Of a DNA stretch of 64,000 nucleotides, positions 43,369 through 52,646 are shown one piece after another. The DNA is from Halobacillus salinus (GTDB lineage: Bacteria > Bacillota > Bacilli > Bacillales > Halobacillaceae), in the NCBI RefSeq assembly GCF_004684905.1, contig NZ_SRJC01000001.1, positions 1,798,001 to 1,862,000 of the forward strand, in the 5' to 3' direction. The number at the start of each line of letters is the position of its first letter. Within the stretch, counting starts at the first letter, position 1. The notes under the pieces were generated by a model, which was not told the origin of the DNA, did not search any database, and saw only the letters and a program-made list of their open reading frames with translations. A program made the position numbers and the translations under genes.

Positions 43369-43492
43369 AAGTAAAATAGCAGAATTGCTTCTTTTTTCGA
43401 CAAATAACTACAAAATGCTTCTTCCTTCTCTGTTTTCATAAAAAACCAAAATATAGTAGTCTTGTCATAGCAACTGTTAGAAGGAGGATCTT

Positions 43493-44017
43493 ATGGTATT
43501 AAAAGATCACCGATCATTAGAAGAAACCCATACAAAAGTCATTCACGAGTTTTCTAAGACATTAGAAATGTTTGGATTGACCCCGGCAGACGCGCGCTTG
43601 TTCGTCACTCTCTACATTAATAACGGACCGATGACGTTAGATGAGATGAGTGATGCATTAGGTAAAAGCAAAACCTCAATGAGTACAGGCATCCGTGGGT
43701 TACTCGATCAAGGACTTGTCGAACGTGTATGGAAGAAAGGGTTCAGAAAGGACCTATACAGAGCCAATGAAAACCTATATAAAAATTTCATGTCTTCCTA
43801 TATACAAAAGTGGCAACTTGCAGCTGATGAGCAAGAAAATTCATTAAAGTCCATTGAGAACGATTTAAAAGAACAAATTCAGACTTTCTCAAAAGACAAC
43901 CAGATGAAACAGGCTGATCACTTATACAAAAGAATCGAAGATATGAGAAGCTTCCACCAACTGATATCGGGAGCATTCCACGAACTGGACCCAGACAACC
44001 AATTTTCCTCTGAATGA
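43493..44017 (+). CDS. GbsR/OpcR-like MarR-type regulator of opuA
   Basis: The 174-residue protein has a winged helix-turn-helix (LDEMSDALGKSKTSMSTGIRGLLDQGLVERVWKKG) and a C-terminal helical part, as in the GbsR family. B. subtilis GbsR and OpcR are related repressors of choline and compatible-solute uptake genes. It is divergent from opuA across two palindromes, so regulation of opuA is the obvious inference. AAGGAGG lies upstream of the ATG. A second paralogue lies at 49128-49733. Confidence 0.88.
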   Translation: MVLKDHRSLEETHTKVIHEFSKTLEMFGLTPADARLFVTLYINNGPMTLDEMSDALGKSKTSMSTGIRGLLDQGLVERVWKKGFRKDLYRANENLYKNFMSSYIQKWQLAADEQENSLKSIENDLKEQIQTFSKDNQMKQADHLYKRIEDMRSFHQLISGAFHELDPDNQFSSE

Positions 44018-44027
44018 TTTTCATGCT

Positions 44028-44050
44028 ATGCAGGTCGCCAAGACCTGTAT
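44028..44050 (+). terminator. terminator of the GbsR-like gene
   Basis: ATGCAGGTC pairs with GACCTGTAT (one wobble) across a five-base loop and is followed by six T residues. Confidence 0.78.
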
Positions 44051-44112
44051 AGTTTTTTATGACCCGGTATTTTTTACTATACCCATATCGAAATTTCCTA
44101 GCACATTATATC

Positions 44113-44140
44113 TTGAAAATTTTTTAATATGGCTTAATAT
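44113..44140 (+). promoter_or_regulatory. candidate promoter of hpr
   Basis: TTGAAA (44113-44118) and TAATAT (44135-44140) are spaced by 16 bases. Overlapping TATTAT and TATAAT choices give longer spacing. Confidence 0.45.
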
Positions 44141-44243
44141 TATAATTGGAGTCATGCAAATATAGTCATTGACCATCATTCCTTATTTTAAGGTTCCTCA
44201 TTTAAAGCATGAAAAAAGACATTACCTAAAGAGGGTGAGCATT

Positions 44244-44819
44244 ATGATGGATAAAATTTCAAAGAGAGAAGCTATTTTCTATAGCCACAAAATGGCCCAG
44301 TTGTCGAAAGCCTTGTGGAAAGCCATCGAGAAGGATTGGCAGGAATGGATCAAACCATTCCAATTGAATATTAACGAACACCATATTTTATGGATCGCTT
44401 ACCATTTGAAAGGAGCAAGCGTATCTGAAATTTCAAAGTATGGGGTTATGCACGTTTCTACCGCTTTCAACTTCTCCAAGAAGTTGGAAGAGCGTGGTCT
44501 TCTCCAGTTCTCTAAACGGGAGAATGACAAGCGGAATACCTATGTAGAGTTGACGGAAGAAGGAGCAGAACTGCTTGAATCGACCTTGAATGAGTACAAC
44601 CCGGAAGACAATTCCGTGTTGCGAGGTGTCCTACCTCTTACTGAAATGTATGGGAAACTCCCCGAATTCCTTGATTTGTCCGCTCTTATCAAAGAGATTT
44701 ACGGAGAAGAGTATATGGATATCTTAGAGAGATCGCTTGAGGACATTGAAGAGGATGAAGCTTTATCTAAGCAGCCTACGGATATCGAAGCGTATAAGAA
44801 GAAATCGAAGTCTTCCTAG
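44244..44819 (+). CDS. hpr: transition-state regulator Hpr (ScoC)
   Basis: The protein of about 191 residues is a MarR-type regulator whose N-terminus ([29 protein letters not shown]) and HTH ([28 protein letters not shown]) match Hpr/ScoC. Hpr represses protease, sporulation and peptide-transport genes in the transition phase. I choose the ATG at 44244, behind AAAGAGGGTGAG; a frame extension upstream lacks a ribosome site. The hpr-yhaI pair is conserved with B. subtilis. Confidence 0.93.
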   Translation: MMDKISKREAIFYSHKMAQLSKALWKAIEKDWQEWIKPFQLNINEHHILWIAYHLKGASVSEISKYGVMHVSTAFNFSKKLEERGLLQFSKRENDKRNTYVELTEEGAELLESTLNEYNPEDNSVLRGVLPLTEMYGKLPEFLDLSALIKEIYGEEYMDILERSLEDIEEDEALSKQPTDIEAYKKKSKSS

Positions 44820-44845
44820 TTGTCATTTAAATAGACTTTGTAAAT

Positions 44846-44885
44846 AAAAGCAGCTTGTAAGAATTTTATCTTACGAGCTGCTTTT
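44846..44885. terminator. bidirectional terminator between hpr and yhaI
   Basis: AAAAGCAGCT and AGCTGCTTTT form the outer stem and GTAAG/CTTAC the inner stem, with T-rich ends on both strands. Confidence 0.85.
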
Positions 44886-45270
44886 ATTGTTCTTCTTTAC
44901 TTCTCATTAATTTTTCCATCAATTCGGGATAGATCCCCTCTTCGTAAAGAGCCTGCATCGTTTCTTCTACCGGAAGCTTGTAACATAGCATTCCTGCAAA
45001 GTGGAGTAGCAGAGGTTTATAATATACAAACCCCTCTTCTTGTTCTTCTGTATATCGCTCATTCAAGATATGTAATAACTCCATTGTCTCGTTATATTCA
45101 GATTCATTAAGATGTCGATCAATGACTAATCTGGTGAACGGATACCTGCTGAACTCCTCTATTTTCATGACTAAACGCAGGTGAAAATGAGACAATTGGT
45201 GCCCTCTTTCCGTTTTCACAATTTTCCCTCCAATAGCTCGAAGAATTGAGAGATCAATATCTTCTCTCAT
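44884..45270 (-). CDS. yhaI: DUF1878 protein YhaI
   Basis: The 128-residue soluble helical protein matches YhaI/DUF1878 through its FTRLVIDRHLNESEYNETMEL region and position beside hpr. No catalytic motif is visible and the function is unknown. It is convergent with hpr across a shared terminator. Confidence 0.85.
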   Translation of the reverse strand: MREDIDLSILRAIGGKIVKTERGHQLSHFHLRLVMKIEEFSRYPFTRLVIDRHLNESEYNETMELLHILNERYTEEQEEGFVYYKPLLLHFAGMLCYKLPVEETMQALYEEGIYPELMEKLMRSKEEQ

Positions 45271-45448
45271 CCCCGTTATGACAGTTTTAGAGACAAATAT
45301 ATTTTTTACAAAAAACCTATTGCTTTTTCTTGAGAAACATACTATGATTCCTCATGTGCAACACAGAATAAATAACTATCAATTACTCATATCATATCGA
45401 TATTTCTAATAAAATCACAGAATTTTTTCGTAGCAAAGGAGGATTCTT

Positions 45449-46000
45449 ATGATGAACTGCTGGAAAACAGTGAACATCAACAAAGAATTCGGTCTCAACC
45501 GCGTTTATCTGATGTCGTTTTTGACTGGACTTTTGTCCTTTCTACTACTATATTTACCATTTTCCATGTACCATGGCACGCATGACATGAAAGATCACGG
45601 CTTCTTGCCTTTGTTGATTATCTTGTTCTTCTTGCCATCTATGCATCGACTTATGCATATATTACCTTTAGCACTCTTTTATAAACGATTCAAAGTAAAA
45701 TTCAAGTTCAGAAAACGATTCATCCCGACATTCTCATACCAATGCAAGTCCATGTTGTCTAAACAGACTTCCATCATGATGGCACTGTCTCCAACGCTGT
45801 TCATCACAGTTCCTGCTTTGGTTATGAGTTGTGTGTTTCCTAACTACTATGCTTATTTAATCATCTTCGCAGCTGTCAACATCGGTTTATCCTTTTCTGA
45901 TTTCTTGTATTTAAACTACTTTGCAAGAGCACCGAGAAAATGCCTGATCGAAAATGCCAAAGAAGGTTATGACATTCTGATCAGACAACACGAAATTTAA
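45449..46000 (+). CDS. DUF3267 membrane protein
   Basis: The 183-residue protein has four hydrophobic segments and a HxxxH motif (HRLMH) at the end of the second, in the position where DUF3267 zincin-like membrane proteins carry their metal-binding histidines. Glutamate of the usual HExxH is replaced by Arg, so peptidase activity is doubtful. AAAGGAGGA lies upstream of the ATG. A terminator follows. Confidence 0.8.
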   Translation: MMNCWKTVNINKEFGLNRVYLMSFLTGLLSFLLLYLPFSMYHGTHDMKDHGFLPLLIILFFLPSMHRLMHILPLALFYKRFKVKFKFRKRFIPTFSYQCKSMLSKQTSIMMALSPTLFITVPALVMSCVFPNYYAYLIIFAAVNIGLSFSDFLYLNYFARAPRKCLIENAKEGYDILIRQHEI

Positions 46001-46005
46001 ACATG

Positions 46006-46032
46006 CAGCGAACCTTAACAGCGGGTTCGCTG
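46006..46032 (+). terminator. terminator of the DUF3267 gene
   Basis: CAGCGAACC and GGTTCGCTG form a 9-bp stem followed by five T residues. Confidence 0.85.
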
Positions 46033-46154
46033 TTTTTCTTACATATGAGCCAATAAAAGTTCTTAATAAGACGATGATTATCACTTCGAATTACTGTTCA
46101 TCAGCTGGAAATTTTGATAGAGTAGTTTCATAGGGATTAAAGGAGGTTCTTCAC

Positions 46155-46337
46155 ATGGCATTTGGATTTATCTTATACGCACTCGTTATACTATTCGTGT
46201 TCAACTCACTCACGAATTCCTTATGCTTGAAAACGAAGATGTCGAGCGAAAAGCAAACTAGAGTATTCCGTACCATCAACGTTCTGATTACTATCTTACT
46301 CATTTCTTCTTATGTAGAAGTGCTAAATACTTTATAA
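46155..46337 (+). CDS. small two-segment membrane protein
   Basis: This 60-residue protein has hydrophobic stretches at residues 3-20 and 40-55 separated by a basic loop (KTKMSSEKQTR), so it probably spans the membrane twice. AAAGGAGG lies ten bases before the ATG, and a strong terminator follows its stop, so it is likely a real gene. I recognise no family. Confidence 0.6.
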   Translation: MAFGFILYALVILFVFNSLTNSLCLKTKMSSEKQTRVFRTINVLITILLISSYVEVLNTL

Positions 46338-46341
46338 ATCA

Positions 46342-46374
46342 ACAGGCCGAGTACCCCGTACTCTCAAGGCCTGT
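46342..46374 (+). terminator. terminator of the small membrane protein gene
   Basis: ACAGGCC/GGCCTGT with inner GAGTAC/GTACTC forms a two-part stem followed by a long T-run. Confidence 0.85.
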
Positions 46375-46540
46375 TTTTTTTATGGTTAACCCCCACCTAA
46401 AAACCCTTTAAAGCAGGCCATTCTTTTTTTCACACTTTCTAGAACAAATGAGGCAAAATATGTTATATTAACTCATGGGCTGTTTGTGCAACCCCTCTAC
46501 GTCAAGAAAATCATACTAATGTTTTGAGGAGTGTAAGAAC

Positions 46541-47446
46541 ATGAAGAAACTTGCCATCACGGCTGCTTTGGCAGCAAGCGTGTTTACGTTATCTGCTTGT
46601 TCATCAAGTGCTGAAGACTCAGAGACGATCGTTGCAACAGGTAATGGTGAAATTACGAAAGAAGAGTTTTATCAAGAACTGAAAAAAGCAAGTGGTGAAG
46701 ATGTCATTAAACAACTTGTTAAACAAGAAGTTCTTGCGGAAAATTACGATGTTTCTGATGAAGAAGTAAATAAGGAACTAGAGGCAATGAAAGAACAAGC
46801 TGGCGGGGAAATTGACCCAGTTCTTCAGCAGTACAACATGTCCAGTGAAGAGGAACTGAAAGAAGCAATCCGCTTCAGCCTACTCCAAGAACAAGCCGTT
46901 ACAGAAGATATAGAAATAACGGAAGAAGATATGAAAAATTACTACGACCGTATGAAGACAGAACTTCAAACAAGTCATATTCTAGTACAAGACGAAGAAA
47001 CGGCTAAAGAAGTGAAGCAGAAGCTTAAAGATGGCGAATCTTTCGATGATCTTGCTAGCGAGTATTCTCAAGATGGATCCGCTAAGCAAGGTGGAAAGCT
47101 CGGATATATTGGCCTCGGAAAGACTGTACCAGAATTTGAAAAAGCTGCGTATTCTCTAGATGTTGGAGAAGTGAGTGAGCCTGTTCAAACACAGTATGGT
47201 TTTCATATTATCAAGGTGACCGACAAGCGTGATGTAGAAGACGTCGAGCCTTACGAAGACGTGAAAGACGATATCAAACGTACTCTTACAAGAGAAAAAG
47301 TGGACCCTGCAGCGCTTCAAGAGAAGATGGACAAGCTTATCCAAGAAGCAGACTTAGATGTGAAATTGGACGAATACAAAGGTCTCTTTGAAAAAGAAGA
47401 ATCCAACGAAGATCAAAACACAGAAGAAGATACACAATCTGAATAA
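46541..47446 (+). CDS. prsA: foldase lipoprotein PrsA
   Basis: The 301-residue lipoprotein has a signal peptide with lipobox LSAC (modified Cys20). A parvulin-type peptidyl-prolyl isomerase domain lies at about residues 145-235, with TSHILVQDEETA, GGKLGYIGLGKTVPEFEKAA and QTQYGFHIIKVTD. The C-terminal tail is acidic. PrsA helps secreted proteins fold on the outer face of the membrane. A TATATT -10 lies near 46460. Confidence 0.96.
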   Translation: MKKLAITAALAASVFTLSACSSSAEDSETIVATGNGEITKEEFYQELKKASGEDVIKQLVKQEVLAENYDVSDEEVNKELEAMKEQAGGEIDPVLQQYNMSSEEELKEAIRFSLLQEQAVTEDIEITEEDMKNYYDRMKTELQTSHILVQDEETAKEVKQKLKDGESFDDLASEYSQDGSAKQGGKLGYIGLGKTVPEFEKAAYSLDVGEVSEPVQTQYGFHIIKVTDKRDVEDVEPYEDVKDDIKRTLTREKVDPAALQEKMDKLIQEADLDVKLDEYKGLFEKEESNEDQNTEEDTQSE

Positions 47447-47452
47447 TCAACC

Positions 47453-47483
47453 AAAAGCCAGGTGATCCAATCACCTGGCTTTT
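47453..47483. terminator. bidirectional terminator between prsA and yhaL
   Basis: AAAAGCCAGGTGA and its complement form a 13-bp perfect stem with a five-base loop. It overlaps the yhaL stop. Confidence 0.88.
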
Positions 47484-47673
47484 ATTCTGACATCATATGC
47501 TTTTGTCGACGTTCCCTTTCCTCTTCGATACGATTAATGTACACTTGGCCTTCTTTCTCTATAAAATTCTGTTCCACTTTATGCTCCGCTCTCATCGCAC
47601 GAATTGCCATATAGCCGCTCACAAAGATAAAAACAATACAAAAGAAGACCCAAACCGGCATTCCGAAAAACAT
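47482..47673 (-). CDS. yhaL: YhaL sporulation-associated small membrane protein
   Basis: The 63-residue protein has one N-terminal membrane segment (about residues 5-24) and a charged helical tail (RAEHKVEQNFIEKEGQVYIN), the YhaL layout. It is convergent with prsA as in B. subtilis. YhaL is annotated as a sporulation protein; its activity is unknown. Confidence 0.82.
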   Translation of the reverse strand: MFFGMPVWVFFCIVFIFVSGYMAIRAMRAEHKVEQNFIEKEGQVYINRIEEERERRQKHMMSE

Positions 47674-47740
47674 GGTAGCTCCCCCCTCTTCTGTTTGCTT
47701 CTATCTTATGTGCTAGATGAACAAATTATGAACAAGCCTC

Positions 47741-49003
47741 CTATGAGAGTGCCTCCATCCTTTCCACCCGTTTGAACATGATCGCATAAACAATCGCACT
47801 TGCGACAGCTAGTACACCCAAAATTGCGAATGTATAGCCATAACCCGTGTAGTTCGAAATAATAAGGCTGACAGGAGCAAGCAGTCGCCCGAACGTGAAC
47901 CTTAATGACGCTGCTGAAAAATATTGCCCTCGCATATTGTCTGGTGCAATCTTTGAAATGAAGCTTTCTTGAATGCCTACGACCATTAATTCCGCAAAAG
48001 TGAAGATTGCCATGGCAAGGATGAACAACCACAATTCTCCTGTTAGTCCATATACAGTGATACCAATTGCATATAGAATACTAGACGTAATAAATACTCT
48101 CTTCTCTTTAAAACGATTCATCCACTTCGTGACGGCAACGGTGAACAAGGCAACCAGCAAGCCGTTCTCCGCCAAGATCAACCCGAATGCTTGCTCTCCC
48201 GTCAATGTCAAAGACCAATCCCCTAAAGAAAATAGTGTTTGATTCTGAACCGTCTCACTCGTATAAACAGCAATGAGCAAGTCCAACTGCATGAATGTTT
48301 GCGCTACTAGTACTCCTGCAATGATAAACAACAAGAACGTTTTATCTTTTGCAATGACCCGATAGCCCCTAAGTTCGCTCCAGATTGCCTCAAGAGCACC
48401 TTGGTCCTTTTCTTTAACTCGTTCTTTCACAGTGGTCGTCTCTTCTAGGAAATAGTGCAGGACACCTGCTAAAAGCGCCGTAGCTATAACGGCTGCTGTG
48501 AGCACTTGAAAACGATAAGAATAAAAGACGACACTTCCTATAATCGGACCAATAACCACGGCAATGTTGATAGAAGTATAGAAAACAGCGAATACATCCG
48601 CCCGGTGCTTCTCTGGTACAACATCAGCCACCATGGCATGAGAAGCTGGCCAGTATAAAGCACCAAACACCCCAAGTAAACTGAATGCAATAAACGTCAG
48701 TATAGGTGAATCAAGCCACGGAGAATTAGCTAATGCGAACAATACAAACGATCCGCTCTCTCCTAGAGCTGCATACACCATCATCTTCTTTCTACCGAAA
48801 CGATCGGCACAATACCCTCCGATCAAACTCGCTATCACTGAAAATAATTGAGATAGCACTAATAAGAAACCTGCTGAATCTTTACCAAATGACCGTTCAA
48901 AAAAGATCGTCATAAAAGGGAAGAAAGACCAGAACAAAATGTTCATCGTCCCTTCCCCGAACAAACGGATCTTTAAATTCCTGTCCCAATCTCTCCACTT
49001 CAT
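47741..49003 (-). CDS. MFS transporter
   Basis: The 420-residue protein has twelve membrane segments and the major-facilitator loop motif GYCADRFGRKKMMV after segment 2. It resembles the YfmO/MdtG-like drug-efflux or solute-exporter groups, but the substrate cannot be predicted. The GbsR-like gene upstream on the same strand is separated from it by a strong terminator, so the two are not obviously one operon. Confidence 0.9.
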   Translation of the reverse strand: MKWRDWDRNLKIRLFGEGTMNILFWSFFPFMTIFFERSFGKDSAGFLLVLSQLFSVIASLIGGYCADRFGRKKMMVYAALGESGSFVLFALANSPWLDSPILTFIAFSLLGVFGALYWPASHAMVADVVPEKHRADVFAVFYTSINIAVVIGPIIGSVVFYSYRFQVLTAAVIATALLAGVLHYFLEETTTVKERVKEKDQGALEAIWSELRGYRVIAKDKTFLLFIIAGVLVAQTFMQLDLLIAVYTSETVQNQTLFSLGDWSLTLTGEQAFGLILAENGLLVALFTVAVTKWMNRFKEKRVFITSSILYAIGITVYGLTGELWLFILAMAIFTFAELMVVGIQESFISKIAPDNMRGQYFSAASLRFTFGRLLAPVSLIISNYTGYGYTFAILGVLAVASAIVYAIMFKRVERMEALS

Positions 49004-49055
49004 CTCTTTATTCCCCTACTTTTCTGTATTTTTCTATTTTATTTCTTCAAATAAA

Positions 49056-49116
49056 AAAGCTATTCCTTCGGTCTCTTCGTCTATCATACAGGACGAAAAG
49101 AGACAGGAATAGCTTT
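49056..49116 (-). terminator. long hairpin terminator of the second GbsR-like gene
   Basis: AAAGCTATTCCT and its complement form the base, GTCTCTT/AAGAGAC an inner stem. On the minus strand a T-run (about six) follows. Confidence 0.82.
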
Positions 49117-49127
49117 GAATCCAGCAC

Positions 49128-49733
49128 TTATGAATTTTTCTCATTCTGGTCAATTTTTGGAACGTACTTAAAGATTTCACCAGATTCTACGACGTGGATG
49201 AATCGCATCAACCAACGATAATAATTTTGAGCGTATTCGAGACGAGAGATATCATGCTCGATCTTCTCCATCAGCTCTTCGTCTTCCGCCTGGTCTTTCA
49301 ATTTAAGTAACTCATGGATTGTTTCATCCGCTTCCTCTATGTTGGTTTCCGTATGATGTCTCCAGCGGCTGCCGAATAGCGAGGTGAAGGACTTATACCA
49401 ATCTTCCTCGGATTTATATAAATCTTTACGAACACCTTTTTTAAAGGAAGGTTCGACCATTTTCATCTCAGACAAGGCTCGTACGCCTGTTGACATACTC
49501 GTCTTGCTCATTTCCAGTGCTGATCTCATGTCATCCAACGTCATTGGTTCTTCTGAAAAATACAAAACACCGTACAGGCGACCGATAGACGGTGTGACAC
49601 CATACAGGCTCATATTCTTTGCAATGACTTGAATAAACTGTTCGATAGTTTCTTCGTATTTTGTCCATTCATTACTGTTTTTCTCTGGCAATGGGAACCC
49701 TCCAATTGCTATTTCCTCTGTAATCTTAAACAT
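49128..49733 (-). CDS. GbsR/MarR-type transcription regulator (second paralogue)
   Basis: The 201-residue protein has the same plan as the regulator at 43493: MTLDDMRSALEMSKTSMSTGVRALSEMKMVEPSFKKGVRKDLYK, with matching helix-turn-helix and the same KDLYK region. Its N- and C-termini are longer. It is probably a repressor of transport or osmoprotectant genes. Its target is unclear; the adjacent MFS gene is a candidate. It occupies the position of yhaM in B. subtilis. Confidence 0.85.
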   Translation of the reverse strand: MFKITEEIAIGGFPLPEKNSNEWTKYEETIEQFIQVIAKNMSLYGVTPSIGRLYGVLYFSEEPMTLDDMRSALEMSKTSMSTGVRALSEMKMVEPSFKKGVRKDLYKSEEDWYKSFTSLFGSRWRHHTETNIEEADETIHELLKLKDQAEDEELMEKIEHDISRLEYAQNYYRWLMRFIHVVESGEIFKYVPKIDQNEKNS

Positions 49734-49766
49734 TTTACCATTAATGCATGCAATTTGCGACCTATT

Positions 49767-52646
49767 TCACGAAAGATGTTGAATTGATACTCGGTCTATA
49801 AATCGAGGCGACTCGGTCCTCCATGTCATGAAGATTACTTGATGATCATAAGAGAGCTCATGTAAGATTGCAAACATTTCATCTTGCCTGTCTTCATCAA
49901 AGTTAACAAAAGCATCGTCGATGATAAATGGAAGAGAAATAGTAGTGCTCATCAATTCACCAAGAGCTAGACGGATGGAGATGTACAATTGGTCTTGTGT
50001 ACCTCTAGACAGCTCTTCTACTGTGTAACGCTGTCGGTTCTCATGCTCAACAATCAACGTTTCACTCTCATGAGATAACCGGACCTCTCTATACTGGTAA
50101 GAGGTAAGCCTTGAGAAATAACGAGCCGCTGACATTATGACTTCAGGAAGGTAACGCTCTTTGTACTTGGTTTTTGTCTGTTGCAATAAGTTCAAAGCTA
50201 CTTGATAGACCGCCCATTCTCTAGCCTGTTCATTCAAGGTATTCCGTTCTGCTTCCAGATGGTGAAGAGAACGGGAAAGATCTTCCGAAGACTCCAAGAC
50301 TGCAAGTTGGCTCTTACAATCGGCAAGCTCCTGCTGGTGGTAAAGGAGAGATTCCTCTACTCTTTCGCGATCTTGAGTCAATTCTTCTATCTTTACTTTT
50401 ACCTTAGATTCGTCTATTGATTCATTCCAGACACCAAAGTTTGTTTGTTCGTCCTCTGAAAGCATTCTATTCAACTGCCGTTTGAGATCATCGGCGGCCT
50501 CGATATTCGCCTTATGTTTTTCATACTTGGTAAGTTGATGGTAGAAGCTTTCCTCATCTGTTACCTCCGCTTTTTCGAATAAATCCAAGCGCTCGTCTTC
50601 GAGCGTCTCTAGTTGGATCTGAAGCTCGGACTGTCGCTGTTGCTCCTCTCCTTCTTGTTGACGTATCCGTTTGAGTTGATTATGAATCTCCTTTTGGTCA
50701 GCCACCCATTTCCGTACTTGTTCAAATGCGTCACTCATTTTCTTTTGATTCCATTCCCATTTGTTTACATGATAAAACGCTTTTAAGCCAGAATTTAATC
50801 GATCGATTTCCATTCTTCTCGTTTGAAGGTCAGCTTGCACTTGCTCCCACTCACTCTGTTTTTCTTGCGCCTGTGAAAAGAGGCGGAACAACTGCCCCCA
50901 ATGTTCAATCGAGACTTTGGTTAAAAACGGATATAGCTGTTCCTGCTCTGATAACCGGCTTTCTAATCGTTTGCCCTTCTGTATCATATGATTCCTACGT
51001 TCTTCTAATTGAATATCCTCGTGATTGGCCATCTTCCACTGATCTTGTAAATGGGACCACTCGCTCTTTTGTTGATCATAAGTGTTCAGCTTTCTACGAT
51101 ATTCATCCAGCTCAATCGAATGGACCGCAGTTTCATCTGAAGGGGGTGCGGATTTCGTCAGAACCCATAACGCATAGGCAGCTAACCCTATTCCGACCAG
51201 GGTGAATATTCCACCTACCATTTCGGTAATCGAGGTGAACAACCAGCCCATCACTAGCAACAGCAAAGAGGATGCAGCAATGAGTCGAACTTTCTTTTGC
51301 TGGGATTTGCTATTAGATCGTTTTCTACTAGATTGTGAAAAAGCATGATCAACTGCTCGAGTGGCATCTTCAAGCTCTTGATCACTCAACATATTAGACT
51401 CGATCGCAGCTATCTGATCGGATAGCCGCTCCTGATGTGCTCTCAATTTTCTCCACTCATCTGATAGCTGTTCCTCTTCTGCTTGAAGAGTCTTTGATTC
51501 CTCTTGAAGCGACCTCCAGGTGTCTTCTGCGTAGAAAGGAAGGGAATAGTTGGTCAACTCTTCCTTTTTGATTCCTAAGTCCAGTTGTATAAGCTCTTGT
51601 TCAATTTGTTCCTGGAGACGTAGTGCACGATTTTCAAGCGACTCCATCTCCCTACACATGTGGTCATATGATGATTGTGCAAAAAGCCAATGTTCGCCTT
51701 CTTTCAACACCGATTCATCTACTTGTTCTGCTTCTAATGATTGACGTTCTCCCCTTACCTTCTGTAATGTATTTTCTATTAAGTTCGCTTGACTTTGGAG
51801 AGGTAGAATCGCTTCTTTCACTTGTTGGTATCGGATGCTCCCATTTTCCGGAAACGGAACGCTTTTGATTCCTGCTACTCTCTTTTGATGGTATTCGTTC
51901 AGGACCGGCAGCGCTTTGTGAAGTTGCTCTGAGCGGGATAGTTCCTGACGAAGGTGGCTCATCTGTCCCGTATCATCCTCAATCTGTCGCTCTAAAGTGT
52001 ACTGCTTTTCTTTCAAGCCTTCATATTTTTTTATTTCTTTTTCTTTTTCTGATTGCTCTTTGGCTAATTGTTCCACTCGCTCCAACTGCTGATTGAGGAG
52101 TGGCTTCTTTCCTTTTGGCTTGAAGCGGTCCATCGCATTCTTTTCAAGCCACCTCTCGGTTTGATAAATATAGTCTGAGCCAGTCAGTCCGATATTCAAT
52201 AATACTTCACCGAGTTCATGACCACTTAATTGATGTATGTCTAATAGATCTTGAGCGGAGAAGCTGAAAATAGAGTGAAACATTTCCCTATTTGTACCTT
52301 TTAACCGGTCTAGGAGCCACTCCTCCCCCATTTCGTCCCCACTCGGAAGTTTGCAGACGGCTTCCCCGCTACGTATGTCCTCCACTCGTTCTATAATGAC
52401 CTCGCCAAGAGAATCGATTTCTACAATCAGCTGTCCTCCCACAGGACCACCCGTTTTCGGCTTAAAAAAAGCTCTTTGTTTAGGCGGTAGACCAAAAAGC
52501 ATATATAAGAGAAATTGTTGTAAGGTAGACTTTCCCGCCTCATTCTTCCCTGTGACTGCTGTCATTCTCTTAATATCAAAATGAAAGGACTCATTTTTCC
52601 ATTTCCCGAAACCGTATACTGTCGCTTTAACTATTTTCATTTCCAT
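49767..52646 (-). CDS. yhaN: SbcC/RecN-like ATPase YhaN
   Basis: The 959-residue protein has an N-terminal Walker A GKNEAGKST (residues 33-41) and a C-terminal SRGTQDQLYISIRLAL signature with LPFIIDDAFVNFDEDR Walker B. The long middle is coiled coil, interrupted by two hydrophobic segments (around LIAASSLLLLVMGW and GGIFTLVGIGLAAYALWVL, about residues 455-500). These suggest membrane association. With YhaO it forms an SbcCD-like nuclease pair; in B. subtilis yhaONM belongs to the LexA regulon. Its start overlaps the yhaO end by ten bases. Confidence 0.93.
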   Translation of the reverse strand: MEMKIVKATVYGFGKWKNESFHFDIKRMTAVTGKNEAGKSTLQQFLLYMLFGLPPKQRAFFKPKTGGPVGGQLIVEIDSLGEVIIERVEDIRSGEAVCKLPSGDEMGEEWLLDRLKGTNREMFHSIFSFSAQDLLDIHQLSGHELGEVLLNIGLTGSDYIYQTERWLEKNAMDRFKPKGKKPLLNQQLERVEQLAKEQSEKEKEIKKYEGLKEKQYTLERQIEDDTGQMSHLRQELSRSEQLHKALPVLNEYHQKRVAGIKSVPFPENGSIRYQQVKEAILPLQSQANLIENTLQKVRGERQSLEAEQVDESVLKEGEHWLFAQSSYDHMCREMESLENRALRLQEQIEQELIQLDLGIKKEELTNYSLPFYAEDTWRSLQEESKTLQAEEEQLSDEWRKLRAHQERLSDQIAAIESNMLSDQELEDATRAVDHAFSQSSRKRSNSKSQQKKVRLIAASSLLLLVMGWLFTSITEMVGGIFTLVGIGLAAYALWVLTKSAPPSDETAVHSIELDEYRRKLNTYDQQKSEWSHLQDQWKMANHEDIQLEERRNHMIQKGKRLESRLSEQEQLYPFLTKVSIEHWGQLFRLFSQAQEKQSEWEQVQADLQTRRMEIDRLNSGLKAFYHVNKWEWNQKKMSDAFEQVRKWVADQKEIHNQLKRIRQQEGEEQQRQSELQIQLETLEDERLDLFEKAEVTDEESFYHQLTKYEKHKANIEAADDLKRQLNRMLSEDEQTNFGVWNESIDESKVKVKIEELTQDRERVEESLLYHQQELADCKSQLAVLESSEDLSRSLHHLEAERNTLNEQAREWAVYQVALNLLQQTKTKYKERYLPEVIMSAARYFSRLTSYQYREVRLSHESETLIVEHENRQRYTVEELSRGTQDQLYISIRLALGELMSTTISLPFIIDDAFVNFDEDRQDEMFAILHELSYDHQVIFMTWRTESPRFIDRVSIQHLS

